A stretch of DNA of 10,954 nucleotides, from the NCBI GenBank assembly GCA_036272735.1, contig DATAYF010000581.1, forward strand, positions 1 through 10,954. The letters are read 5' to 3'. Positions 1 to 6,354 of this stretch are shown piece after piece. Source of the stretch: DATAYF01 sp036272735 (lineage in GTDB: Bacteria > Chloroflexota > Ktedonobacteria > Ktedonobacterales > Ktedonobacteraceae). The notes beneath the pieces are model-generated. The model was not told the DNA's origin. It ran no database searches and was given only the letters and a program-made list of their open reading frames with translations. The stretch's first letter is position 1. Each line of letters begins with the position of its first letter. The position numbers were made by a program, and so were the translations under genes.

Positions 1-175
1 CACCAACGAGCAACAGCGTCAGCGTGCCAAAGATGATGATTGATTGCAGCGCATGCCAACGCACAGCACGGTTGCGCTCAAAAACGAAAAGGAACAGGCC
101 CGATACCCACAACAGCGAATACGCTAGCACCCGTTCCAGACGCTCATCAAGACCAAGAGATGTCATTTTTTGCAT
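1..175 (-). CDS. Membrane protein, DUF4870/Tic20-like (N-terminal part only)
   Basis: This is the 5' end of a leftward gene cut by the left edge of the window; 58 codons are visible. The translation begins MQKMTSLGLDERLERVLAYS and continues as a hydrophobic segment, a short charged turn with FERNRAVRWHALQS, and the start of a second hydrophobic segment. A first helix, then a polar loop with an Arg/Trp-His-x-x-Gln-Ser pattern, then a second helix is the layout of small DUF4870/Tic20-like membrane proteins, usually about 100-130 residues; their function is generally unknown. The start at 175 is chosen because a GAGG sequence lies 8 bases upstream; an in-frame ATG at 166 is the alternative. The family assignment comes from pattern recognition on a fragment, so it is moderate; the membrane nature is clear. 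Confidence 0.6.
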   Translation of the reverse strand, partial: MQKMTSLGLDERLERVLAYSLLWVSGLFLFVFERNRAVRWHALQSIIIFGTLTLLLVG

Positions 176-334
176 TGCTACGCCTCATACCTATGAGTAA
201 TGTTCGTTTTTCATTTGCCATATATACGCATGAACGAACAGGACGTTGCAACAAAACTCCTAGGAAGCGTAACAAAATTGGGTCGAGATACGTCTTGATT
301 TATTGAGGCTTGTAAAAGTAGCGTTATACGTACA

Positions 335-354
335 TATGGGTCGTTTGACCCATA
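335..354. promoter_or_regulatory. Perfect 8-bp inverted repeat, possible operator
   Basis: The arms TATGGGTC (335-342) and GACCCATA (347-354) are exact reverse complements separated by GTTT. The dyad lies about 75 bases upstream of the extended -10 box for the rightward gene, in a divergent intergenic region. Length and symmetry suit a dimeric repressor or activator site. As RNA it could also form a tetraloop hairpin, but no T-run follows, so termination is unlikely. Confidence 0.45.
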
Positions 355-413
355 AAGCGATAAGATAAAAGTTGTACGCTGAGATCGTAACAAGCAGGAT
401 TTTAAAATCTGAA

Positions 414-422
414 TGCTATAAT
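414..422 (+). promoter_or_regulatory. Extended -10 promoter for the aminoacyl-PG synthase gene
   Basis: The sequence TGCTATAAT matches the extended -10 consensus TGnTATAAT exactly. No good -35 box is seen at 16-18 bases, which is tolerated in extended -10 promoters. Transcription would begin near 429, giving a leader of about 80 bases before the ATG at 510. A perfect 12-bp palindrome, GATTTTAAAATC (398-409), sits just upstream, in the -20 to -31 zone, where a bound protein would interfere with polymerase. Confidence 0.5.
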
Positions 423-509
423 AAGGAACGAATATTCACATTAGAACCCCTTACTGTGACGAGAGCAGATTTGCAGGATAGCAAAAGCTCATTAAAAAGA
501 GGGATTTCT

Positions 510-2273
510 ATGCAAAAGGTTATTACGAACAACCGATTTTGTCACGTGCAACGCGTACGACGTAGTGTACGCTATCTCATAGGATTGCTCGCTGCTGTTG
601 TTGGCATAGCACGCATGCAATCCGTGATCCTTCCACGCATGGATTGGAGCGACGCTCTGGGAGCGTGGCCCATCATTAGCCATCGTGTCAATGCGCAGGC
701 GTTTACCGTCGTTGTCGGCTTCTTCTTGATCATGCTCTCCTACGGCCTGGCCCGAGGGAAAAAACATGCCTGGAGGCTCACGCTGATCCTCCTGGTCATC
801 TCCGCTGTTCTCGATGTACAGCGCCATGGGTCGGTGCTCGGCACCATCCTGGTGTTACTATTCGCCATCGTGTTGTGGACACTTGCCAGCTTCTTTCAGG
901 CTAAAAGCGACCCACCCTCGGCATGGCGCGGGTATGCAGCATTGGGCCTGGGGCTAGGTGTAGTCATATTCTATACCATCGGAGGCTTTTTTACGCTCGA
1001 TGACAGCTTCGGGCCACTGTTCGACCGCTTTGGCATCGACACCGTTATCATACATGTGCTCACATTTACGCATATCCATTTTCTCACCCACAGCATGCAA
1101 GCGTTTTTCTTTAGTAGAGCGCTCCCATTGTTGTGTATCAGCGTCATCGTTTACGGCATGTTACAACTGTATCGACCTATTGCAGCAGTGCTCATGCCCG
1201 ATATTGCCGAACGCCTTCGCGTCGCAAAGCTCGTTCATCTGCATGGCACAAACTCGATCTCCTACTTCGCAATGGATGACGATAAGTCATACTTCTTCTC
1301 TGAAGAGGGGCAATCGGTCATTAGCTACGTCCTCAAAGGCAGTACCGCAATTGTCGCGGGTGATCCCATCGGCCCTGAAGAGGATACGGCTGCTGCCATT
1401 CAACAATTTATCAATTTTTGTAACGAGCAAGACTGGACCATTGTATTCTGGCAAGTGCGTGACACCACGGCTAACCTCTACCGTCAAGCAGGCTTGCACC
1501 TGCTGAAGATCGGCGAAGACGCCATCATAGACGTACAAAACTTCACCTTGAAAGGTGGCGCAATGGCAAACGTGCGTTCAAGCGCGAAGCGTGCCGAAAA
1601 AGACGGCCTGCACGTGATCTTTTATCGCGGGCAGGTCAAGGATAGCGAACAGCTCATGCAAATGGAGCATATCTCGCGCCGCTGGCTGGCGAGCAAGGGT
1701 GGCAACGAGATGGGGTTTAGTATGGGCCGCTTTAGTTCACAGGGAGACCTCAGGCAGTTGTACGGGCTCGCAGTAGATGGACACAACAAAGTACACGCCT
1801 TTGTGAGCTTTATTCCCATCTACGGTCGTCATGGTTGGGGCCTGGACCTGATGCGCCGCGCCGAGGTCTGTGCGCCAGGCACGATGGAGCTACTGCTCGC
1901 ACGTTCCATCGAGCATATGAAAATGCTTGGCACAGAGACAGCCAGCCTGGGTCTCGCACCTATGAGCAACGCCAACGAGGAAGATAGCTCCTTCCTCTGG
2001 ACACAAATTGATTCGTTGAATGATCGCTTTGGCAACCCCGAACAAGGCAGATCGCTCTTCAACTTTAAGAAGAAGTTTCAGCCGTGCTGGGAAAGCCGCT
2101 ACCTGGTGTATTCCGACGCGCTTAACTTGCCCAAGATCGGTTGGGCTGTATATCACGCGCACCAGAGCGACGCAACCCTGGTAAGAACCATGCGTCAATA
2201 CCTGCGCGAATGGCAACAAAGCCGCCTCACTGATCGAGCACAAGCGGCCACGGTAGAAACAGCCAGGGGGTGA
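510..2273 (+). CDS. Aminoacyl-phosphatidylglycerol synthase (DUF2156, MprF C-terminal type)
   Basis: This membrane enzyme probably transfers an amino acid, typically lysine or alanine, from an aminoacyl-tRNA to phosphatidylglycerol, lowering negative surface charge. The 587-residue product has about six hydrophobic helices (near residues 23-42, 63-82, 88-104, 108-130, 142-163 and 204-222), then a soluble DUF2156 domain (about 235-550). Family landmarks are GDPIG (284-288), FWQV (313-316), the LLKIGEDAIIDV stretch (331-342), MANVRSSAKRAEK (352-364) and the closing NFKKKFQP...W..RYLVY block (518-534). Full MprF proteins are about 840 residues; this one has fewer helices and probably lacks most of the flippase half. 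The ATG at 510 is preferred because AGAGGG lies 6-7 bases upstream; an in-frame TTG at 372 would add 46 residues without family resemblance. The amino-acid substrate cannot be read from the sequence. Confidence 0.85.
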   Translation: MQKVITNNRFCHVQRVRRSVRYLIGLLAAVVGIARMQSVILPRMDWSDALGAWPIISHRVNAQAFTVVVGFFLIMLSYGLARGKKHAWRLTLILLVISAVLDVQRHGSVLGTILVLLFAIVLWTLASFFQAKSDPPSAWRGYAALGLGLGVVIFYTIGGFFTLDDSFGPLFDRFGIDTVIIHVLTFTHIHFLTHSMQAFFFSRALPLLCISVIVYGMLQLYRPIAAVLMPDIAERLRVAKLVHLHGTNSISYFAMDDDKSYFFSEEGQSVISYVLKGSTAIVAGDPIGPEEDTAAAIQQFINFCNEQDWTIVFWQVRDTTANLYRQAGLHLLKIGEDAIIDVQNFTLKGGAMANVRSSAKRAEKDGLHVIFYRGQVKDSEQLMQMEHISRRWLASKGGNEMGFSMGRFSSQGDLRQLYGLAVDGHNKVHAFVSFIPIYGRHGWGLDLMRRAEVCAPGTMELLLARSIEHMKMLGTETASLGLAPMSNANEEDSSFLWTQIDSLNDRFGNPEQGRSLFNFKKKFQPCWESRYLVYSDALNLPKIGWAVYHAHQSDATLVRTMRQYLREWQQSRLTDRAQAATVETARG

Positions 2274-2295
2274 ACACCCCCCACTGGGTCAACGC

Positions 2296-2371
2296 CCCCC
2301 GCGACGGAGGGTCGCTACCATAGACGGGATGCGGCTTCGCCGTGTATGATAGCGACCCTCCCTTGCGGGGG
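2296..2371. repeat. Long imperfect inverted repeat between convergent genes
   Basis: Two 27-base arms (2296-2322 and 2345-2371) face each other across a 22-base loop. The outer 7 bases (CCCCCGC/GCGGGGG) and the inner 17 bases pair, separated by a 3-base mismatched patch. The inner arms differ at one position that is a C-A mismatch in rightward RNA but a G-U wobble in leftward RNA. A small CGGC-TTC-GCCG hairpin lies inside the loop. It stands between two gene ends pointing at each other, so a bidirectional terminator role is plausible, although no T-run follows. Its length and nested structure also suit a dispersed palindromic (REP/MITE-like) element. A smaller hairpin, GGGGGT-GAAC-ACCCCC (2266-2281), overlaps the preceding stop codon. 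Confidence 0.65.
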
Positions 2372-2381
2372 CCGTTCTCCC

Positions 2382-3551
2382 TTATGGTGTGAAGACAGAC
2401 CGCACGCATCCGTCTTGCTTCTTTTTGAACATCTCGTACCCAAGCGGCGCATCCTCAAGCGAGAACCGATGCGTCGCGAGATACGAGGGATCTAGCTCAC
2501 CCCGCGACGCGTGTTCCAGCAAGCGTGGCATGTATTTCTGCCCATGCTGCTGCGCACTGCGCACCGTGAGCCCTTTGTTCATAATCGCGCCTATAGGAAA
2601 CTTGTCCATAATCAGGTAGACACCCAGAATCGACACGGTCCCACCTTTGCGGCAGGCCAGGATGGCCTCTCTCAGCGCCTCACCACGGTCCGTTTCCATA
2701 CGCAACGCCTGCTTCACGCGGTCGTATGTATAATCGACTCCGGTCCCATGCGCCTCCATCCCTACCGCGTCGATGCAGCGATCGGGACCACGACCACCAG
2801 TCATCTCCTTCAGTGTTTCAAGGACGCTGTCAACCTGGGTATAGTTGATCGTCTCGGCACCTGCCTTCTCTTTTGCCATTAGCAACCGCTCCGGGAAACG
2901 GTCAATAGCAATCACCCGGCCTGCTCCCATCAGGAAGGCGCTCTGTATAGCCATCAACCCCACACCACCACAGCCCCAGACGGCAATGGTATCTCCCTTC
3001 TGAATGTCGCAGAAATCGGCACCCATATAGCCCGTTGGCGCGGCATCAGAAAGAAACAATACCTGTTCGTCTCGCAACCCATCTGGGACACGATAGCAAT
3101 CGGTGTCGGCATGCGGCACCCGTATGTACTGCGCGTGCGCACCGGCATAACCGCCAAAGGCGTGCGTGTAGCCGTAAATCCCGGCGGTAGGATAGCCGAA
3201 TATGGGTTCCTGTAGCTCCGGGTTAGGATTTGTATTGTCGCAGAGCGAGTAAAGGCCATGCCGGCAATACCAGCAAGCCCCACAGGCGATAGGGGATGGG
3301 ACAACTACGCGGTCGTCTTTCGTCACATCATGCACCTCGCTACCAACCTCCACAACCTTGCCCATGAACTCGTGACCGATGACATCTCCCTCGTGCATAG
3401 TCGGGATGTAGCCATCGATGAAGTGCAGGTCGGAACCGCAGGTCGTGGACATCGTTACCTGCAAGATGGCGTCGTGTGGATTGACTATCTCAGGATCAGG
3501 TACGGTCTCCACGCGCAGATCGTTGACCCCATTCCAGCACAGTGCTCGCAT
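2382..3551 (-). CDS. Zinc-dependent alcohol dehydrogenase, formaldehyde dehydrogenase-like
   Basis: This is a medium-chain dehydrogenase/reductase of about 389 residues that oxidises an alcohol or hydrated aldehyde with NAD. Likely catalytic zinc ligands are Cys38 (TTCGSD), His60 in GHE, and Asp169 in the LSDAAPTGYMGA segment; an aspartate here is typical of the glutathione-independent formaldehyde dehydrogenase/dismutase branch. The structural zinc site is C-x2-C-x2-C-x7-C at residues 90-104. The nucleotide fold has GCGGVG (193-198) and an Asp near 217 ending the second strand, which favours NAD over NADP. A strong AAGGAGG (3560-3566) lies 8 bases before the ATG at 3551 but only 2 bases before an in-frame ATG at 3557, so 3551 is preferred. 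It follows the SRPBCC gene by about 55 bases and is probably co-transcribed with it. The true substrate is not certain. Confidence 0.9.
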   Translation of the reverse strand: MRALCWNGVNDLRVETVPDPEIVNPHDAILQVTMSTTCGSDLHFIDGYIPTMHEGDVIGHEFMGKVVEVGSEVHDVTKDDRVVVPSPIACGACWYCRHGLYSLCDNTNPNPELQEPIFGYPTAGIYGYTHAFGGYAGAHAQYIRVPHADTDCYRVPDGLRDEQVLFLSDAAPTGYMGADFCDIQKGDTIAVWGCGGVGLMAIQSAFLMGAGRVIAIDRFPERLLMAKEKAGAETINYTQVDSVLETLKEMTGGRGPDRCIDAVGMEAHGTGVDYTYDRVKQALRMETDRGEALREAILACRKGGTVSILGVYLIMDKFPIGAIMNKGLTVRSAQQHGQKYMPRLLEHASRGELDPSYLATHRFSLEDAPLGYEMFKKKQDGCVRSVFTP

Positions 3552-3606
3552 CGGCATGTCCTCCTTACGTTACATTCCTCGCATTCATGATAAACACTTA
3601 TCGTTG

Positions 3607-4416
3607 TTATTGAGCAGGCACACCCGGATAGCCGGATCGCGCACGCTCAGGTGACGGAGTTTCACCCGGACTGAGGGATAGAATGCGCTCAAGTGGCGGG
3701 ATCGCATACGGGCGCGCGGCCGGATTATGCTCAAGCGTCGGGATCTCACCCGTTTCAATCAGGCTTTTAAAACGCCGGAGCACCTTCTCCGCGAATATAC
3801 CCGGCACGATGCCCAGACGCTTGGCTATCATATTGCCACCAAGCGCACCACCTGGCCTATCATAGTGGAGATGGAGCGTCACCTCGGTTCCCCAATCCTG
3901 TGGCGCGGGATGGAAGCTCACTGAACCCTCGCCAGACAATGCTGTTCCATCGAGCGACTTCCAGCGCAGTAGTTCACCAGGGTGGTCCTCCACAATCTGT
4001 GTATCCCATTCTACATTCTGTGCAAACGGGCTCCGCAACCGCCAATGCATGCGATCCTCGCTTACTTTCGTCACCTCAACGAAGTCCCCCATGATCTGCG
4101 CCAGATTCTGCGGATCACGCCAAAAGCGATAGAGATCATTCGCAGGCTTCTCGATAGTGATGGCACGCTCTACATCTGTAGCTCCATTTACCGCTCGGGT
4201 CCCATACTGCTTGCGGCCGGTCGCAGTATTCACGCCGAGCGTCTGATAGAGGTAGCTATGCCCGCTTATGCCGCGATAGAGCAACGCCCCACCGCCAACT
4301 GCCATCGCCACCCCACCAAGCCAGCGGCGGGTGAGACTGCGCGTCACGAGCACCCCACCGAGCACGGCAGAGACGATCCGCTCCACCTGATTCACGTTGA
4401 CTTTTGCTTTACCCAT
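3607..4416 (-). CDS. DUF2892-SRPBCC (polyketide cyclase/dehydrase-like) fusion protein
   Basis: The 269-residue product has an N-terminal hydrophobic part (about residues 10-62) with the look of DUF2892: a conserved-type VNQVERIVSAVLGG start, an SLTRRWLGG turn, a glycine-rich helix and GISGHSYLYQTLGVN. A SRPBCC/START-like domain follows (about 82-225), with the typical opening ERAITIEKPANDLYRFWRDP and the later MHWRLR, EWDTQIVEDHPGELLRWKS and GTEVTLHLHY strands. SRPBCC domains bind hydrophobic ligands; here it would sit at the membrane. No catalytic residues are assignable. The tail (about 230-269) is proline-rich and probably disordered. AGGAGG (4421-4426) fixes the start at 4416; an in-frame extension to 4503 has no family similarity. 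It is the first gene of the operon with the zinc dehydrogenase. Its role is unknown. Confidence 0.82.
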   Translation of the reverse strand: MGKAKVNVNQVERIVSAVLGGVLVTRSLTRRWLGGVAMAVGGGALLYRGISGHSYLYQTLGVNTATGRKQYGTRAVNGATDVERAITIEKPANDLYRFWRDPQNLAQIMGDFVEVTKVSEDRMHWRLRSPFAQNVEWDTQIVEDHPGELLRWKSLDGTALSGEGSVSFHPAPQDWGTEVTLHLHYDRPGGALGGNMIAKRLGIVPGIFAEKVLRRFKSLIETGEIPTLEHNPAARPYAIPPLERILSLSPGETPSPERARSGYPGVPAQ

Positions 4417-4539
4417 GTCGCCTCCTCTAACAGGAACATCATCAAAACAACTCCAGATGGACCATGTTGTTCGTAGGCCTGAGATTGAATGCAGGCTGTA
4501 CATTTCGTTACAACAACACCTTTTTACTTCACCGTACAG

Positions 4540-4568
4540 AGTATATGCCGTACCTATTTGTTTGTCAA
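4540..4568 (-). promoter_or_regulatory. Strong sigma70-type promoter for the SRPBCC-dehydrogenase operon
   Basis: Read leftward, TTGACA (4568-4563) is followed by exactly 17 bases and TATACT (4545-4540). The -35 box is a perfect consensus and the -10 box matches five of six positions. The predicted start is near 4533. Direct CCGTAC copies at 4532-4537 and 4548-4553, 16 bp apart, bracket the -10 box and are candidate regulator contacts. Confidence 0.75.
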
Positions 4569-4658
4569 TTATTTGTAATATCTCATCTACTATTTATATG
4601 CGATAAAAATAGTGTTTTCTATAAATATACTGTACAAAATTAGTGCCCCATACCTCCC

Positions 4659-4687
4659 TTGTCACAATAGCGCAACCGCCTTATAAT
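4659..4687 (+). promoter_or_regulatory. Strong sigma70-type promoter for the small membrane protein and holA
   Basis: TTGTCA (4659-4664), a 17-base spacer and a perfect TATAAT (4682-4687) form a near-consensus promoter. Transcription would start near 4694, leaving a leader of about 98 bases before the GTG at 4792. It probably also drives holA, which follows 18 bases after the membrane protein gene. Confidence 0.75.
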
Positions 4688-4791
4688 GGAAGGTAGCGCA
4701 TAGACCCAGGCACAGCCAAAATTGCCGGTGCTCCGCACCCGCGTGCTGCTTGCCAGACACATAACAAGCATATTCATCAGGGAGGCCATTT

Positions 4792-5118
4792 GTGATTAAC
4801 ATTTTTGAAGGGGCATTTATCGCCGATTTCTGGGGCTTGCTCCTATCATTACCCATCGCACTCTTTTTAGCATTCTGGTTGAGTTCCGTCAAAAGCCGCT
4901 GGGCCGTCGTAGTAGGAGCCCTCGTATTTGCAATCATCGGCTTTATCATTATCTATCTGTGGACAGGCTACCCACAGGACATGCCAAACTTGAACCCGGC
5001 CGCAGAGTTCTTTGGGGCACTGTTCTTTAACACCATCATAGGTTTGATCGGTGGCCTGGTCGTAGACCTGTTGGTAGCACGGGTAAATAGTCGTATGTAT
5101 CGACGCGTCGCGCATTAG
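4792..5118 (+). CDS. Small three-helix membrane protein, unknown function
   Basis: The 108-residue product has three strongly hydrophobic stretches, at about residues 8-29, 37-58 and 72-98, joined by a short basic turn (VKSR) and a polar, proline-containing loop (TGYPQDMPNLNPAAE). The C-terminus is short and basic. It has no cysteine motif or catalytic signature, and I do not recognise the family. The GTG start at 4792 is supported by GGGAGG (4780-4785) six bases upstream; no good ATG exists nearby. It lies 18 bases before holA on the same strand, so the two are likely co-transcribed, but nothing links their functions directly. The basic ends of helix 1 and helix 3 may face the cytoplasm; this is inferred from the positive-inside rule only. 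Confidence 0.8.
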   Translation: MINIFEGAFIADFWGLLLSLPIALFLAFWLSSVKSRWAVVVGALVFAIIGFIIIYLWTGYPQDMPNLNPAAEFFGALFFNTIIGLIGGLVVDLLVARVNSRMYRRVAH

Positions 5119-5136
5119 TCGGGTAAGCGTGCAATT

Positions 5137-6159
5137 ATGTTTTATCTCTTGCATGGTGAAGATGAATTCACCAGCCGAGAGCAGTTAAAGACGCTACGGC
5201 AACAAGGACAATTCGATTTTAACCAGGACGTCTATAGTGGTGCAGATGGCGACCTCAAAACCATCCTCATCACTTGCGACACCCTGCCGTTTTTAACCGA
5301 ACAGCGCCTTGTTGTCGTGGACGGCTTACCAAAGAAGAAACGTGGCGAGGATTCGAGCGAAGGCACTACAGAAAAATCGAAAAAGACGCAGCGTAGCAAA
5401 AAAGGCGGCAAGGGAAAAACCGCGACACGCGCCGATTTCGAAAAAGAATTGGCGGCATATATTCCCCTTATGCCTGATGCGACCATGCTCATCATGATCG
5501 TTGACGAGGCATTAGCAGCGACCAGCCCACTGGTCAAAATCGCCGCTACGCATGGCAAAGCCATACAGAGCACGCTCCCTAAGGGGCACGCACTCGAAAG
5601 TTGGATTACACGTCGAGCAAAACACATGGGCGTCAAAATGGCCCCAGAAGCGGTCTCGCTCCTTGGCAATTTTATCGGCAACAACCTGCGCCTGCTTGCG
5701 AACGAAATCGATAAGCTGGCAACCTACGTTGGCAAGGATGGCACGATTACTGCTCAAAACGTCCAGGCGCTCTCTGCACAGGTCAAGGAGGCACGCATTT
5801 TTGATTTGACCGATGCCCTGGCTCAACGCAGACAGAAGCAAGCACTAGATATCTTGCACGATCTGCTGGCGGATGGAGAGCCACCGATCAAATTGATCAG
5901 CACCATTATCTCGCAGGTCCGTTCGCTCATGCTCGTCAAAGAATTGACGCAACAAGGCATGCGCTCGACTCAGATAGCCTCTACCTTGAGCATGGCACCA
6001 TTCATCGCTGATAAATGTATCCGCCAGGTAAAAAACTTTCATACCACGCAGCTAGAAAATACCTACCGCCAACTGCTGGCTACCGATGCAGCCCTAAAAC
6101 GCAGCCGTATGACCCCTGAAATGGCGCTTGATCTGCTCGTGATTCAATTCGGCGCATAG
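5137..6159 (+). CDS. holA: DNA polymerase III subunit delta
   Basis: HolA is the clamp-loader subunit that opens the beta sliding clamp during replication. The 340-residue length is usual for the family. The N-terminal AAA+-like domain opens MFYLLHGEDEF and includes the VVVDG strand (59-63). Later blocks are LESWITRRA (153-161), NNLRLLANEIDKLATYVG (182-199), the EARIFDLTDALAQRR stretch (218-232) and GEPPIKLISTIISQVRSL (247-264), with a helical C-terminal collar carrying a D-x-x-LKRSR motif (317-324). Residues about 66-98 are a lysine- and serine-rich insertion (KKKRGEDSSEG through GGKGKTATR) between a beta strand and the FEKELAAY helix, where most HolA proteins have a short loop. The start has only a weak ribosome site (GGGTAAG), so translational coupling to the gene 18 bases upstream is possible. 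Confidence 0.92.
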   Translation: MFYLLHGEDEFTSREQLKTLRQQGQFDFNQDVYSGADGDLKTILITCDTLPFLTEQRLVVVDGLPKKKRGEDSSEGTTEKSKKTQRSKKGGKGKTATRADFEKELAAYIPLMPDATMLIMIVDEALAATSPLVKIAATHGKAIQSTLPKGHALESWITRRAKHMGVKMAPEAVSLLGNFIGNNLRLLANEIDKLATYVGKDGTITAQNVQALSAQVKEARIFDLTDALAQRRQKQALDILHDLLADGEPPIKLISTIISQVRSLMLVKELTQQGMRSTQIASTLSMAPFIADKCIRQVKNFHTTQLENTYRQLLATDAALKRSRMTPEMALDLLVIQFGA

Positions 6160-6242
6160 AAAACCTGCCAGACACGTTCTTCATTCTTCTCATTGATGTG
6201 ATGACGCAGAACTTCATGTGAGAAACTCATAGCTCTTAGTTG

Positions 6243-6248
6243 TATAAT
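6243..6248 (+). promoter_or_regulatory. Possible -10 box upstream of the MidA-family gene
   Basis: A perfect TATAAT lies in the 195-base gap after holA. The hexamer 17 bases upstream (GAGAAA, 6220-6225) is a poor -35 match. If it works, transcription would start close to 6255, at the base of the inverted-repeat structure at 6256-6333, and would serve the methyltransferase and the genes downstream of it independently of holA. Confidence 0.35.
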
Positions 6249-6255
6249 GGCGACA

Positions 6256-6333
6256 GGATGGGTAGAGTGGCGGAAGGCAGTGTAAAACATATTGCTGGTC
6301 GCCTGGTTCACGGCAACAACGTTTCCCATCATC
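6256..6333 (+). other. Possible structured leader RNA (three-way junction)
   Basis: This 78-base stretch can fold into a closed three-way junction. Outer stem: GATGGG (6257-6262) with CCCATC (6325-6330). Second stem: GCAGT (6277-6281) with ATTGC (6291-6295), including one G-U pair. Third stem: GTCGCC (6298-6303) with GGCAAC (6312-6317), with one mismatch. It begins directly downstream of a TATAAT box and ends about 20 bases before the methyltransferase start. It does not match the conserved core of any riboswitch class I know. Short stems of this kind also arise by chance, so this is a hypothesis. Confidence 0.25.
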
Positions 6334-6354
6334 CTAGTGGAAATGAGAAGACCA

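Larger units (their letters stand above)
176..509. other. Divergent intergenic region, 334 bp
   Basis: No convincing gene lies here. The stretch separates the leftward membrane protein gene from the rightward aminoacyl-phosphatidylglycerol synthase gene, so it must hold promoters for both. It contains two palindromes (335-354 and 398-409) and an extended -10 box at 414-422, listed separately. For the leftward gene only a weak candidate is seen: a TTGCAA box at 246-251 and a TATATA box at 221-226, with a 19-base spacer that is longer than ideal. Confidence 0.6.
4417..4791. other. Divergent intergenic region, 375 bp, AT-rich centre
   Basis: No gene is seen here. The region carries two back-to-back sigma70-type promoters (4540-4568 leftward, 4659-4687 rightward). 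Leaders are about 117 bases for the SRPBCC operon and about 98 bases for the small membrane protein. The stretch 4555-4645 is clearly more AT-rich than its surroundings. It also holds an inverted repeat ACTATTT...AAATAGT (4589-4613), GTAC-centred motifs at 4496-4502, 4532-4539, 4548-4553 and 4630-4636, and a hairpin AACAAC...GTTGTT (4446-4471) within the leftward leader. Confidence 0.65.

Noticed and set aside
40..306. 88-codon rightward reading frame at the left edge
   Set aside because: It runs antisense to the start of the DUF4870-like gene and then through the promoter region; composition and lack of a ribosome site argue against it.
372..509. TTG-initiated 46-residue extension of the aminoacyl-PG synthase
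   Set aside because: It spans the extended -10 promoter, has no ribosome site at the TTG and adds no family similarity. The ATG at 510 has a strong ribosome site.
4417..4503. 29-residue N-terminal extension of the DUF2892-SRPBCC protein
   Set aside because: AGGAGG immediately precedes the ATG at 4416, the family pattern begins there, and the extension resembles no signal peptide.
6256..6333. tRNA-like segment: 78 bases, GGATGGG start, complementary CCCATC near the end, GGTTCA inside
   Set aside because: The putative anticodon loop lacks the invariant U33, no proper T-arm lies next to the 3' acceptor strand, and the acceptor pairing needs a bulge. It is kept only as a possible structured leader.
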